Of a DNA stretch of 64,000 bases, positions 53,701 to 64,000 are shown in pieces. A model generated the notes under the pieces. That model was given only the letters and a program-made list of their open reading frames with translations. It was not told the DNA's origin and did not search any database. The first letter of the stretch is position 1, and each line of letters opens with the position of its first letter. Both the position numbers and the translations under genes were made by a program. The DNA comes from Macrocystis pyrifera (taxonomy: Eukaryota; Sar; Phaeophyceae; Laminariales; Laminariaceae), in contig JASSKH010000006.1 in the NCBI GenBank assembly GCA_031763025.1, positions 372,001 through 436,000 on the forward strand, given 5' to 3'.

Positions 53701-56700
53701 CCCGCTACCCTTCTGGAACGTAATGCCGAAATCACTCGTAGAAAATACATACTCTAAACTACCGACTGCTGTCTTCCAGTGTACCTCCCTCGGCCTATTC
53801 GTGTACCTCGCTACCGCCCTCACCGCGTTCGCAATATCCGGTCGTGTTTGGTTCGCAAGCCACATCAAGCACCCCACCAACTCGCGGAAAGGCCAACACC
53901 CACGGGTTCATTCTCGTCATACTCCTCGAGCTTCACACCAGTCGAAAGCGGGTTATTCCTCCCAGAACTAACACCAAACCTCGCCGCGGTATTTTCAGCG
54001 AACGCCTGCTGCGAAATCGTCAAAGTACCAGCATCCCAATCCCTCGAAAAACAACAACCAGCATACCACCGCAACTCGCCCAGATTATTGATCGGAACAA
54101 GGTTGTTCAGGTCGTCACAGAACTGATCGCATCTAGCCTTGAGTCCTACAGCAAAAATATCATCCACATGAACTACCGTTACAATGGAGACAGAGCCCGA
54201 CTCGACCAACCTCATGACACACGCGTCAGCGGGGCTCTGCTCAAATCCTAGACTCTTCATGTGAGTGAGAAGGTGGTTGTGCCACGACCTCGACGCTTGC
54301 TTCAAGCCGTGGAGACTGCGATTCAACCTGACCACCTTACCAGACATTTCGCCGCAGCCGGGAGGTAGTCGCATGAATACATCCTCATCCAAACTCGACT
54401 GCACGAACGCCTGCTCAGCATCAAAATGACACAAATTTAAACCCAACTCGCACGCAATAGCACCCAACAAACGGAAACAAGACGCTGCAGGCGTCGGAGC
54501 AAAAGTCTCAAAGAAATCAATACCCTCACGCTGCTTAAAACCTCGTGCCACCAGCCTTGCTTTCGCCCGCACCACGTCACCATGCTCGTTGGACTTCCAG
54601 GCGAACACCCACTTCGCCGAGATGACGTTGAGCCCCTCTGGTTGCTACGTCGCTCCAAACGTCCCCGCGTCCGCCAGCCCATGGTACTCCTTGTCCATCG
54701 CCTGTCTCCAGATGGCCGAATACTCGTCCGCACACGCTTCAGCATACGAGTTCGGCGTCCAAAGCTCGCTCGCCGGGCGTGTGGGAAAGGGAGGGTTCTC
54801 GCGCGGTGGGGCTTGGTGGAAAAAGACATGGCCTATACCTTCCCGCGCTGCCATCAACGACAGCAGCCCATGCCCCATAGCCTCGCAGTTCCGCGCAGTC
54901 TCCCCTCTTGTCCGCCCCCTCAGCACATCTCCACCTTCCGGGTGTCGCCCAGCTTCCCCCCTGGCCCGATCACCCTGCACACCGCCACCACCCTCCTGGT
55001 GTCGTGCGGTCTCCCCCCTAGTCCGCCCTCTCTGCACAGCGCTACCGCTCTCCTGGTGTCGTGCAGTCTCCCCCCTTGTCCGCCCCCTCAGCACATCGCC
55101 ATCCCCCGGGTCGGGGATATAATAACCCAGTGCCCGGGCAGCACGCTGTGAAAGCTGTGGCTGCGGTGACTGCTGCGACGGCGACGGCGATGATAACGGC
55201 GGCGACGGCGGCGGCGGTGACGGTGGCTGTAGCGGCGGCGGTGACGATGACGGAGGCAGCGACGGCGACGGTGACGGCGATGGCGGTGGCGACGGCGACG
55301 GCGGCGGCGGCGGCGGTAGCGGCGTTGATGACGGCGGTTGTGACGGCAGCAGTGGAGATGGGGACGGTGGCTCGGGCCATACGTCGGGGCCCCTCAGAGG
55401 CTCCGGCGCACCCGGCGGCGGTGACGACGGCGACGGCGGCGGCGGGGAGCTCTCCTCCTCCGAAGGCAGTAACCCCACAAACGGTTTCCTCGGGTGTTCC
55501 CAAGTGACGTCACGGGAGAACGACCTTCGGCCAGACATCAGCAGGATCTTGCTGCAGTCAGCTGCGTGGTGGTTGCCGCCGTTGAGGTAGAAGCAAGCCT
55601 CCGCCTTCGGCTCGGTCTTCAGGGTCCTCCTGACGTGGTGGAAGCCCGGCTTCAGAAACGGGAGCAGCCGCGCAAACGGTGGTCTCCCGTAGAATTTTCG
55701 GTACGGCGAGTGCATTTGCGGCTTGTCCCTTACCCTCGCCGTCATGTTGATCACATCGCTCGCGTACACGCATGACTCAGCCCAGAGGGGCTGCGTCGCC
55801 GGCATCCTTGCATCGCCGAACAGGCGGGTGGCCTCCAGGCGGGACGCCATTGCAAGCTCCAGCGTCATGGCGATCCGTCGCTCGACCACCCCGTCATGCT
55901 TCGGAGAATCGACGGGCGTGTACTCGCGGCGGGTGCCGTGGTGGTTGAGCAACTCCACGAACTCCGCCTTGGTGAACTCGGTGCCGTTGTCCGAGCGAAG
56001 GCACTCCACGATGGACGGCACACCCTTCGCGTTGATGTCGGCCAGGAAACCAGCGAAGACCTTCGGGACGTCGGACTTCCGCTTCAAGAAATGCGGCCAT
56101 CCCAGTCGCGAGTAGTCGTCGACGATCATCATCAAGTATGACGCACCGCCAGCAGACGTAGGCTGTTGTCCCGACAGATCCACGAACAGACGCTCCAGAG
56201 GCCTGGTAGAACGGCACTCGGTCGTCCACGGCACCGCCATCCTCCTCTCTTTCGCCTCAGAACACCCAGCACACGGAACCAACTCCCCAAAAACCTTAAT
56301 GTCCATCTGGCGTGCCGTCTCACGGAGAGTGTCAGCATGGGAGTGGGCAAGGGCAACGTGAAGGTCGTTAATTTCGTCCTCATTTTTCCAGGAGCCAAAA
56401 CAGCGGCAGCAATCGGGGTCTCTACAATCCGCGTGGCGTCTACGTATGAACCCGCGTCCCTACGCACGAAAGACAGCTGTCCATTCAACGTATGAGCTCC
56501 CTGAGCATCAAGCGTCACGGGGCATTTCAACATTACTGCATGAAGCGAAAATAAGTTGAAGCGAACACCGGGTACGTATGCTACGTCCATCAGCCTAACT
56601 TGAACGTCACCCTGAGAGCTGTGCATCACAATTGGAATCTGGCCGAAGTACTCTATCTTCAGCGACCTCATGTCACCGACCACCAAACGGCTCTTACCAG

Positions 56701-59700
56701 GGGGAGGAGGAGTACAGTTTACCATACCAAAAGGGTTGCCAGTCACATCAAAAGTTGCTCCCGAATCCGCTACCCACTCTTCTCTCCCACTAACCCAAAA
56801 CAAATCATCATTCGCCTTGCCTTGGTGCGCAAACTGCGCGGTGAGGAGGTGCGGATCGAACGTAGGCGTAGGGTTGCCGTTGTTCGCTGGGCCAGGGGAG
56901 GGGGAAGTGGTGAAGGAGGGTTGCTGTGGCGGGGAAGCTCCGGCCGAGGTATACCCACCACTGCCGTAGGGCGTCTCCTGCAGCCAGCCACCTTGAGGAG
57001 AAGCGGTACCCGGGAAAGCGATATTCATTTGCGCGGGAGCTGCCTGGCATTCCGCGGCGTGGTGGCCCGGTCTGCCGCACCGGAAGCAGGGCCCCTTGCG
57101 CCTCCATGTGCTGTTCGGTGGGGGACCCCCGCCTGCCGGAGTCGCTGCGGGCGGCGGGGGCATCGGTGGCAACGTCGCTGGTGGTGGGTCGGTAGGTACC
57201 CAACCCATGGGGGGGACTACTCCACCCGTACCGAAGGGGTCTGGGACTGAGTCATCCCAACGGTACCTGCAGGCCACGGCATCCCAACGCCATTTGGGGC
57301 CGGTTATCCCCCCCGACGAAGCTCCTCCCCGGTTGCCACGTTGCTGATGGGGACGGTGCTGCTGCTGCTGTTGCTGGGGCTGCTGCTGCTGCCGTTGGTG
57401 CTGCTGCTGCTGCTGAGGCTGCCGCTGCTGATATTGTTGCTGCTGCTGCTGATACTGTCGCTGGAGCTGCTGCTGCTGCTGATACTGTCGCTGGAGCTGC
57501 TGCTGCTGCTGGGGCTGCTGCTGCTGCTGCTGTCGCTGGGGCTGCTGCTGCTGCTGCTGTTGCCCATCCTTAAGCCTCCCGCCTCTCCTGTTCCTCCTTC
57601 CCCCTCCTGGACCCGCACCTCCGGCGTACAAGGCATGCTGATCTACCACTCCCTGCACGCCCAACGCCCTAGAAACCATCTCCTTCTCTACCTTGTCGTT
57701 AGCATACGCGTCACGGATGATCTCATCGATCTCGGAACGGGGGATGGAAGGGCGGGAAAGAATGGACTTGCTTTGAATAGTATACAAATATGAGAGGTTG
57801 GTGACAATGTGGCGGTTTACTCCCTCTGCACTCTTACCACATCCTAGCATCGCCAGCTCATCTGCTGCCTTGTCCACCCTTCCTAGGAACAGCAAGGGGT
57901 TTTCATCCTCGGGCATTCGGATTGTATCAAATTCCCCCCTCAATCTATGAGTTGCGGCTATCGTCTTCGGCATATAATAGTCTTCCAACTCCTTCCAAGC
58001 ACCACTCGGAGACCTTGTCTTTTGCATTCTAAACTCAGCCATATCGTATCCTGTCATGGCCTCCATCATCATCATCAATCCCAATCTCTCGCGTCCCTAA
58101 TCTCCTGGGGGGAATGTCTGGAGGCTAATTCCTCCGGCGAAGCCCTCATGTCACCCACCATAACTGGGTTTGCTGTGCTACTGAGTACATGCAAGCACCC
58201 AAGCGATGATAGGTATGCCAAAAACTTACTACGCCACACGCTAAAGTGGGCCTCTACGTTATCGAACTTCGGGGGTCTCGACTGGGACAAACTTGGGCGG
58301 TACAAAGAAGGTAATGACATGCCTGTGGATCGGGCCTCCAGCCCAGGTGTCGGCACCGTCGACGCTGCTTGTTGTCTTCCAGCAGTTCCTTCTCCTCTCG
58401 TCACCCCACCGGCCCCCCCTTCCTTTCCTGCTCCCTACGCGTCCCTCTCGGCGCGCAGTCTCTGCTCCTCCATCGTCCTTTCCAGGACCTCTATTTTCTT
58501 CCTCATCTCCTCTATGGCCTTTTCACTCTCCACGCTAACTTCTTGACTGGGCATGTCCTCGAAACTAGGCATGCCGAAGCAGGTTCCCACCTCTCTAGGT
58601 TGGCCTTGGCTACGCTTGCCAACAGAAGATCGCCGGACTCACTAGTGGGTTGATTGATCTCTACAGGTATAGGCGCAGCTGGCACGGGAACGCGTGGTTG
58701 ACTCCAGACAGTAACACGGAATTCCTCTTATATTATATCCGAGCTGTCGAGTGACAGCTCATGCATCGTATACAGGTTATTATCCAACATGACGCGGGAA
58801 TAAACCTCCCGTTTATCCCCCCGAATATCCGACTAAATATCCCTCTCCTATAATCCTATGTCAATATATGGAACTCCCTAATATTAGATGTAACGTCTCC
58901 GTCGTGTTTCTGAGCACAATCAATATATCCGAACAAGCAAGTTCAACTGTGCGCCACGCAAAAAAATCGACCCCTTCCGACATGGCTGAGACAACCGACC
59001 GACCAGTCCACTGAGGTCTAACGTACGCAAAATCGACGACTGCTAGAAGCATCCTGCTGCACGAGTTCGATGCTGGCGACACATTCCCTGTACTGTATAC
59101 TCTGGATGGTACTCGCCGTGCGGAACCACATACAACTCGTGTATCTGTGCCTTATCTAAGGTAGCGATGTTGGCACATATCGGCACCGGCACAGCGAAGA
59201 CTGGGGCTATTGTAGCGATGCTACCCCAAGTACAACTACAGCCTTTAGACCGCTCCCGGAGAGTGACTATGTGGCTGCGTAGACATTGACGTAGTTTGTT
59301 TCGTCGGCGCAGCGTACTACACAATCTCGTGGCGAGGAATAACCGGAAATTAAGTAAAGCATAAATGATCAACATTGCAAAGTGATAGGGCAGTCACTCG
59401 GTGGAGTGGCTCTGAGAGGGCCAGAGAGAAATTGATTACAAGCGACCCCCCTCCGCCCCCCGCTCTTCTGTAGCAGGCGTCTGAAAGACACACCGCGGTT
59501 CACAACCATGCTGATATGAGAGACTGTCATCCTGTCCAGAAACACGACTTTGGAGACAACTGAAAACGCCCCCCGACAATAAATTCCAATGTCTAAGGAT
59601 ACAGTTGGAATCGCAAACGAGGTGGACGGGAGCCCCCCCCCCACCACTTCACGCATGGGGGGGGGGTAAAAAAAATTAAGTGGAGACATCATACAATGTA

Positions 59701-60148
59701 GCGCACCATTACACGTACCGAATTGAGAGGTACTTTAGTCTACACCTTGTTGTGTTTGCTGCATTCGTTGGATGTCCCCGTGAATATTTGTGGTTACGCC
59801 CATGTTGTAAAAAGGGACGGTCCCGGCGACCGGTGAAGCATACGCTTGTTGTGACACTATATGTTTCCAAAGAAGTTGAAACAGGTTCCCAACAGAGGGG
59901 TCGCGCGAGTCAGACTATGTTGGACAAAACAAATACCCGCTAGACGTAAAAGCACATTCCTCACCTGAAAAAATAGGCCCATGTGAACCTTGTGGTAGTG
60001 CCGAAGGCTATCGACAACACCACGGTCGTCACCAGGCCGACGACCATCACCAAGCGGCAGCCAAAGCGGTCTGCTATCGCTCCCCAGAAGTGCGAAGAGA
60101 TCACGCGACCGACCATGAAGGATGAAGTCAGCAAACCCGCGTAGTACC
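44745..60148 (-). CDS. Major facilitator superfamily transporter, partly recognised, large introns
   Basis: MFS proteins carry small solutes across membranes with 12 helices; this resembles the zinc-induced-facilitator/TetA-like branch, substrate unknown. Recognised exons (minus strand): 59965-60148, helices 2-3 with motif A GAIADRFGCRLVMVVG; 52173-52276, RFLLGLFNGTITAAKTLVSE (R formed across the junction), helix 4 and loop, which joins the previous exon in frame (AG plus G); 47421 to at most 47593, HPYLLPNLAGAGLSLLALPL, helix 6, ending at a GTGAGT donor; 44745-45077, FFMGMSLAINNAVGVDRRGE with helices 10-12 and stop TGA at 44745. The first exon and exons for helices 5 and 7-9 were not found, and the 47.5-kb piece lacks a canonical acceptor, so part of the gene may be decayed. 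A copia element fills the intron between the first two listed exons. Confidence 0.65.
45078..47420. other. Intron/intergenic stretch with unassigned exon-like pieces
   Basis: If the transporter is one gene, exons for helices 7-9 should be here. The last exon may start earlier than 45077, because the frame stays open to 45227 and reads SKFPLWVLCSSAVVRLP just upstream, which fits helix 9 to 10. A frame at 46200-46420 with KEFGPVYIGGQDILIIPPTR is protein-like but not recognised. Confidence 0.35.
49165..49289 (+). repeat. 62-bp tandem duplication
   Basis: GGTGGCTGTTGACTTCGCAT starts at 49165 and again at 49227. The two units share GACACCCCAACGTCGCAGCC and AGCCCATAT with a few differences. Confidence 0.85.
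50160..50336 (-). CDS. Candidate terminal exon of an unknown minus-strand gene
   Basis: Reading the minus strand, an AG acceptor (TTTTGCTTAG) is followed by 58 open codons and a TAG stop, 177 nt in phase 0. The product begins FEDGYVRLNASFTLNSISAS and continues with SFEAAIQHTEKYYSLMENHE, a composition typical of soluble protein. I do not recognise a family and could not find upstream exons. It lies within the span of the MFS transporter, so it would be a nested gene, an alternative end of that gene, or chance. Confidence 0.3.
   Translation of the reverse strand, partial: FEDGYVRLNASFTLNSISASTISFEAAIQHTEKYYSLMENHEARHISRSPQVAGQALL
51554..51733. repeat. 90-bp tandem duplication
   Basis: The unit ATCATTGCACGCACATAGAA to CCCATGAATCTGCC occurs at 51554-51643 and again at 51644-51733, apparently without differences. 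The length is a multiple of three and one minus-strand frame is open through both units. Confidence 0.92.
52296..52573 (-). repeat. Copia LTR (3' LTR in element orientation)
   Basis: On the plus strand it starts TGTTGATTGATGTC and ends CACAATCAATA. Its outer edge lies 18 bp from the MFS acceptor dinucleotide at 52277-52278. Confidence 0.9.
52574..53230 (-). other. Copia 3' non-coding region
   Basis: This AT-rich stretch between the polyprotein stop and the 3' LTR has no conserved frame. It would hold the polypurine tract (minus-strand GGGGGG next to the LTR at 52575-52580). Confidence 0.6.
53231..54644 (-). pseudogene. Copia reverse transcriptase and RNase H
   Basis: Reverse transcriptase runs from KWVFAWKSNEHGDVVRAK (about 54605) through FDAEQAFVQSSLDEDVFMRL (about 54410) to the catalytic VVHVDDIFAVG (about 54155), with both aspartates present. 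Frame changes occur near 53880 and near 53500. RNase H is seen as AFADADYANKAIDRRSVSGG, STTEAEYVALADTIKEG, VFEDNEGARHLAQNP and ADFLTKPL, ending in a stop at 53231. All catalytic residues are visible, but the frame changes prevent a single product. Confidence 0.88.
54645..56306 (-). pseudogene. Copia integrase and Pro-rich/repeat linker
   Basis: The integrase shows CAGCSEAKERR, the first acid in LFVDLSGQQP, the second in RSDNGTEF (about 55980) and the third in DGVVERRIAM (about 55890). It inserts element DNA into the genome. After it comes a very proline- and serine-rich linker (55140-55460, encoded by GACGGC-like repeats on the plus strand) and then three to four copies of a 20-residue charged repeat, RGRTRGETARHQE, with a 60-bp period (54894-55105). 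The frame stops at a TAG next to TFGAT (54645) and goes on in the same frame into reverse transcriptase, so this is a nonsense mutation. Confidence 0.88.
54894..55105 (-). repeat. 60-bp coding tandem repeat in the copia linker
   Basis: About 3.5 units with the core TCCGCCC and TCTCCCCCCT on the plus strand encode RGRTRGETARHQE-like units on the minus strand. They are in frame and similar to each other, so the array has expanded within this element lineage. Confidence 0.85.
56132..58554 (-). pseudogene. Copia gag and protease region
   Basis: The frame starts MPSQEVSVESEKAIEEMRKK at 58554, probably a coiled coil, meets an in-frame TAG near 58440, continues through PPKFDNVEAHFSVWRSKFLA (about 58230) and changes frame near 58080. 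Then follow the gag core (WKELEDYYMPKTIAATHRLR), a long Q-rich tract encoded by CAG repeats, the zinc knuckle CFRCGRPGHHAAEC (near 57090) and the protease signature WVADSGATFDVTG (near 56760). A further frame change close to 56385, in an A run, leads into integrase. The protein would form the particle and process it. Confidence 0.88.
57357..57562 (-). repeat. CAG/CTG trinucleotide repeat coding poly-Q in copia gag
   Basis: The plus strand is rich in CTG units with interspersed changes, giving runs of five to seven Q separated by R, P, L, Y and H on the minus strand. It lies between the gag core and the zinc knuckle. Confidence 0.88.
58648..58925 (-). repeat. Copia LTR (5' LTR in element orientation)
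   Basis: It is the partner of 52296-52573, same length, starting GGTTGATTGATCTC and ending CACAATCAATA on the plus strand. Differences include CGGAATTCCTCT against CGGAACTTCTCT. Confidence 0.9.
58931..59964 (-). other. Remaining intron of the MFS gene between copia and exon 59965-60148
   Basis: No exon is needed here, because the flanking exons join in frame. A minus-strand frame ending at 59043 (IAPVFAVPVPICANIATLDK, KAQIHELYVVPHGEYHPEY) looks protein-like and could belong to an unknown nested gene. G/C runs lie at 59635-59665. Confidence 0.4.
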
Positions 60149-63100
60149 CTGTTGTACGCGCACAAGTGATTAAAACGCACACAAAACCCCAGTAGCGGCC
60201 GGCGCTGGATAAGACGTAGAGTTTCAGCAGAAGGTGCGGGAGCGGTGGTGGTGCTACCAACGGTGTTGCTGCGGTACCGGCAGCGGCATCGACTGAAGGT
60301 ACCGTTGTGTTTGCGATAGGGTCGACCGAAAAAAAACAAAATTTTGCAGCGTTTGTGGCGGAAGTCGAAGTAGGTCTTGTCGACGCGACGATTGCGGCAC
60401 TTGTGATGTCCGTGAGACTATCGAGAGGGGTAGTCGCTGGATGGACGGGAATCGCTGTAACGGTGGCGTTAACAACAGCGGAGACAAGCCGTAGCTAAAG
60501 TAGTAGCGGCAACGGTGGTCTCGATAGCCTGTTTGGCGTCAGCGGTGACAGAGATAGTGGCGCCGTCTGAAAGGCACAGGCGGCGAACAAAGCGTGCGAA
60601 ACTGCTGCGACCACACGGAAGCGACGACGTCGGTATTCACGGTAACCAGTACCGTCCGCCTAAGGGAATATATCGCCCTACCGACAACTTAGGTCGTGTG
60701 GCCGGCGCAGCGGTAAAGTGCGGCCCGGCGCGTAACCGTACAGAAGACGCGAGGAATGTAGATGCAGTAGTAGTGCAGGTACCAGTCGCAATAATTGCGG
60801 TTGCCGTGTTTTCCTGAGCGTTGCAGTATCGATGATGTAGTTGTGGTGACAGCAGTGACACAGACGGTAGTAGTAAAGATGGCCGGCGTAACAGTACGTT
60901 GGTTGACGGAAATGAGTGCCCGGAGCGATAGTAGCGATATCGTTGGTTGTGCTCGGGAAACACCGAGAATAAAATTCATCGTTGATTGAAGAGTTCCATG
61001 ATGGAGAGGAAATCAGGTAGTGGGATATTGGGATACCGGTATAATGTGTACGCCCACCGACATCACTCATTGTGTAGCTCCTTGTCAGGCGAATCCGCGC
61101 GACAGCTCGCGAACAGTACAAGAAGAGAGTGTTTCGTGTTACTGTCTGGACTCAACCACGATTTCCTGTGCCAACTGTTTGTATGAAGTTTGAGACCGAT
61201 CAACGATAGAGGTGTCACATTTATTTGGGGGATATAACTTCCTGAGCCACCTCGTCGTTCCTGCCGGGCGCCAGCTGAAGGATGAGAATGAAACGTGTGC
61301 TCCATATTGTTGGGCAGAATGCGTACGTACACGTACGAGATGCGTTTGGCACCAGTCGAATTCTTTGAATCATTTCCGCGGAAACTGCCGACAAGAGGGG
61401 TCGATGGTGAGCTCGAGAACAAAAAAATGCCTAAATTTTAGACTCAAGTACGAGTATTTACGCCACATTGCATGAAATGTCCTAGACTGGTTACAATCGC
61501 CCAAATTCAGTCGTTTTCAACAAAATCATGAATATTGCACGAAGTTTCGTTCCACTGAGCACGAATATTTTTTTCAACACAACTATGGACGAAATAGAGC
61601 GTTTACAAACCCAAATTGGCACATGTTCCTGTCGCAATTATTTCGTGTTCCCGAAAGAAACAACTGTTTTTTCAGTACGAAGTACAGATGCTATTAATAT
61701 TAAATTGATTCTTGTGTTGTGTGTTTGATCGAATTGCATCCGCGAATCGGAAAATAAATATCGATTTCACTCAAAGGGAAACCACGTGCGGAACGCTAGA
61801 ACTGAGTTGGTCAACGTAGTTCATGCGTAAGATTTGTTTGGGTTGTGCCGTCTGCCACTACGTTGAAAAGCATACCACAAACGCACCTCTTTGAAATAGC
61901 CCAATCAACGTATAACGTGGTCAGTTGTTATCGATCTCTCCCATTTTTCTCGTTCGCCCAGCTTCGTCTCCAGAATCTTTGCCATATAGTCGCGGGTGTC
62001 AAATCCGAGGTGACATAAAGGAAGCACTTCTCATCCCCCTCCGTACTTTCCGGCGGCTACCTGGTAGCTCGTACGAAGTATGTATGCGCGTTTATCTGCA
62101 AATGACCTGCAACCGGTAGAGTTGATACGTCTACAACTAGATAAGCATGCTTAGTGTTGCTTTTTGGGTTCCTTTTTTCGAAGCATTCGCAAAGCCACAA
62201 GGCCGCGATTATTTGATTTACCTTCAACATTAGCTCGATCAAACCAAGCAACATAAAACTTGTTGAATGTTTCGTGCTTTTTTTAGTTTTCAAGTACTAT
62301 TCTGCTTCAGACGTAATCGCCGCGGCACGGCTGTGGTGTACCCCGGACAGCATGTTACGAACAGCGGAGGCCGCTTTGTTCGTCGACGTCAACATAGTAG
62401 GTGTAGAGAGGTCCAACACATCGACAAAGCCGTTCCAAAAAACATCCTTGCACGTCTGTGTGCCTGTGCGAAGGTTGCCTGGGGCAAAATGATTCGCGTT
62501 CGGCAAAACGAGTCGTGAACTAAGTGCTGAGCGATAAGCGGGACCTGTTGTCAGCCGCTGCACCACCACCTCCCGCCACCCTTTATGACGAAAATACCCG
62601 AACGTCGAAGTTACCGCTGCTGGAGTGTGGCCCAGCTTGTATGGTCTGTGTGCTGTGTGCTGCGTGTTTGGCTACTGCTCGGCAAATATGTCCAGAGACT
62701 GTGGCAAGCTCTCTGTCTGTCTAGCAAGGCTGTCTGTCGCGGAATACTATATTGTCAAGACTTGCGCACCCCAACCCTCCTCTATCTGGTACAAAAGGTT
62801 TGATGAAAACGTGTAGAAACATCTGTTTTTATTTTTTTGTGTATGCTGCGGCGGTACGCCCTGAGACATGTCTCGTTTTATTTCTGAATCTCTTTTTCAG
62901 AGAGGGACCCGTCTTACTCGCCGTACTGCGTCTTAGCACGCCGTAGATTCCGGCTGCACACTATACGAGGCGCAGCGAGCTGTGGGAAAGACCGGAACAA
63001 CCAACAAGTTAAGTTAATAGTAATAGGGTGTTTGCGGAAAATTGTTGGGTTTATTGTAGTCTGTTGCCTATGTACTGAACAGCAATCCCACCCCACGAAA

Positions 63101-64000
63101 ACATCAGTGCTTCTAACAAGACGAGTCGTTGCCGATAAACGGAGAATGTTACGATTCACCTGTTTAACCAATCAGCTCCTCATGTTTTTCTGTCTCAAAT
63201 ATTGTTCTAACCTATTGGTTATGGCGATTGACGTGTGTACCGGCTCGTAGCTGATGTGTACGCCTAGACTTGATTGCCGATGGCCGGTCAGTACCCAAGT
63301 GTTCTTTGAGGCAAACACGTAGTCACCGTCAGGTGACTTGTACGAGAAGCCTCAATAGAACAGAAAAAGATATGTGGTGATCCCGCGCCACGTTGTTGAT
63401 TGGTTGGTTTACTCGGCAGATGAAAGCTGATAGGGAGAAAAGGCAGAGGGGAGCGGTGCGCGTGCGAGCTCGCAGCTCGAAACTAAGGAAGACCCTCACA
63501 CTCCGTTCAAAACAGGGAAGTGCCCTTGTAAACGGCTTGAAAAACAACCGAGGAGACCCCAATTAATAGCTTTACGGCAGCAACCAATATCTCCCAGGGT
63601 ACGTGCGCATGACCCCGTGCAGCCTATCTATGTTGTTACTTCAACCATAACTACTACTATGCTACCGGTCCCGGAGGAACTGGAGATATTTTTCTGCACG
63701 ATTTACCAGCGCGCGTACTATATGGGCTGCTGTAGATTATGTCGATACTAAAAATATGGATATTCTCCATGCTTACCAGCACCTACGTACTACATGGATT
63801 ATTACCGCAAACACCTTTTGTACTGCAGTACTACAGTATCTACTGGCTTGAAGTTGCGCTTCGAATGATTATTTATATTGTCACTATTAATAGTGTTTCC
63901 CCGAATTTTCCCCAGCCCCCCGGCTTGATAAGCAGGAGGGGGATGCGATTTTGTTGTTGTCAAATTGAAGTCTGCGATCGCACGATACTACATACAGCAC
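60149..64000. other. Stretch without a supported gene
   Basis: The first exon(s) of the MFS transporter should lie here or beyond the window, but no helix 1 sequence was recognised. Minus-strand frames at 62297-62569 (FWNGFVDVLDLSTPTMLTST) and about 61925-62020 (DYMAKILETKLGEREKWERS) are protein-like and may be exons of an unknown gene. The last kilobase is AT-rich and featureless. Confidence 0.4.

Larger units (their letters stand above)
52296..58925 (-). mobile_element. Ty1/copia retrotransposon, complete but mutated, inserted in a host intron
   Basis: Two 278-bp LTRs (52296-52573 and 58648-58925) flank a gag-protease-integrase-RT-RNase H region, the copia order. The 5-bp sequence TATCC lies directly outside both ends (52291-52295 and 58926-58930), a typical target duplication. 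I count about eight mismatches between the LTRs, so the insertion is fairly recent. The polyprotein nevertheless has in-frame stops and frame changes. It is inserted in the MFS transporter gene in the same orientation. Confidence 0.93.

Noticed and set aside
52298..58923. Copia LTR boundaries at TGATTG...CAATCA
   Set aside because: These ends would give the usual TG...CA, but the flanks then share no target duplication; the TGTTGATTG...CAATCAATA limits give equal LTR lengths and a TATCC duplication.
1..64000. CRISPR arrays, bacterial operons, riboswitches
   Set aside because: No regularly spaced short repeats with unique spacers or prokaryotic gene organisation are seen, and the window is eukaryotic.

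Overview
This window reads as nuclear DNA of a eukaryote, probably a brown alga or close stramenopile relative (my inference from spliced genes with GT-AG introns, moderate GC, long G/C homopolymers, and the mix of Ty3/gypsy, Ty1/copia, tyrosine-recombinase and LINE elements; no marker gene fixes the species). There are no bacterial-type operons. Transposable elements fill well over half of it, most of them broken by frameshifts or stops.

Layout. 1-6686: right part of a Ty3/gypsy-type LTR retrotransposon (protease, reverse transcriptase, RNase H, integrase) that carries, between RNase H and integrase, a domain resembling a C5-cytosine DNA methyltransferase, and at its C-terminus chromodomain-like and Tudor-like modules; its 3' LTR is 6138-6686. 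8565-13107 (minus): the best host gene, a five-exon SAM-dependent methyltransferase of the sarcosine/dimethylglycine type that I could join completely (312 aa, every intron phase 0). 10-16.4 kb: five copies of a 111-bp MITE, one inside an intron of that gene. 16.4-32 kb: a tRNA-derived SINE family, a 5'-truncated LINE inserted into one SINE head, a tyrosine-recombinase retrotransposon (YR1) and three copies of an uncharacterised 1.4-1.8 kb non-coding repeat (R1). 33.2-40.1 kb: a second tyrosine-recombinase retroelement (YR2) between 315-bp direct repeats, with a 518-bp insertion inside its RNase H. 40.5-41.2 kb: a possible small spliced host gene on the plus strand.

44.7-60.2 kb (minus): an MFS transporter gene of which I recognise four exons. 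A complete Ty1/copia element (52296-58925, 278-bp LTRs, TATCC target duplication) sits in one of its introns and ends 18 bp before the splice acceptor of the following exon. 60.2-64 kb has no gene I can support.

The elements are nested: LINE in SINE, a 518-bp element in YR2, copia in a host intron, MITE in a host intron. The two host genes have no evident functional link (methylation of small amines; membrane transport). The observation I rate highest is the methyltransferase-like domain in the gypsy polyprotein, which lacks the catalytic cysteine motif in this copy.
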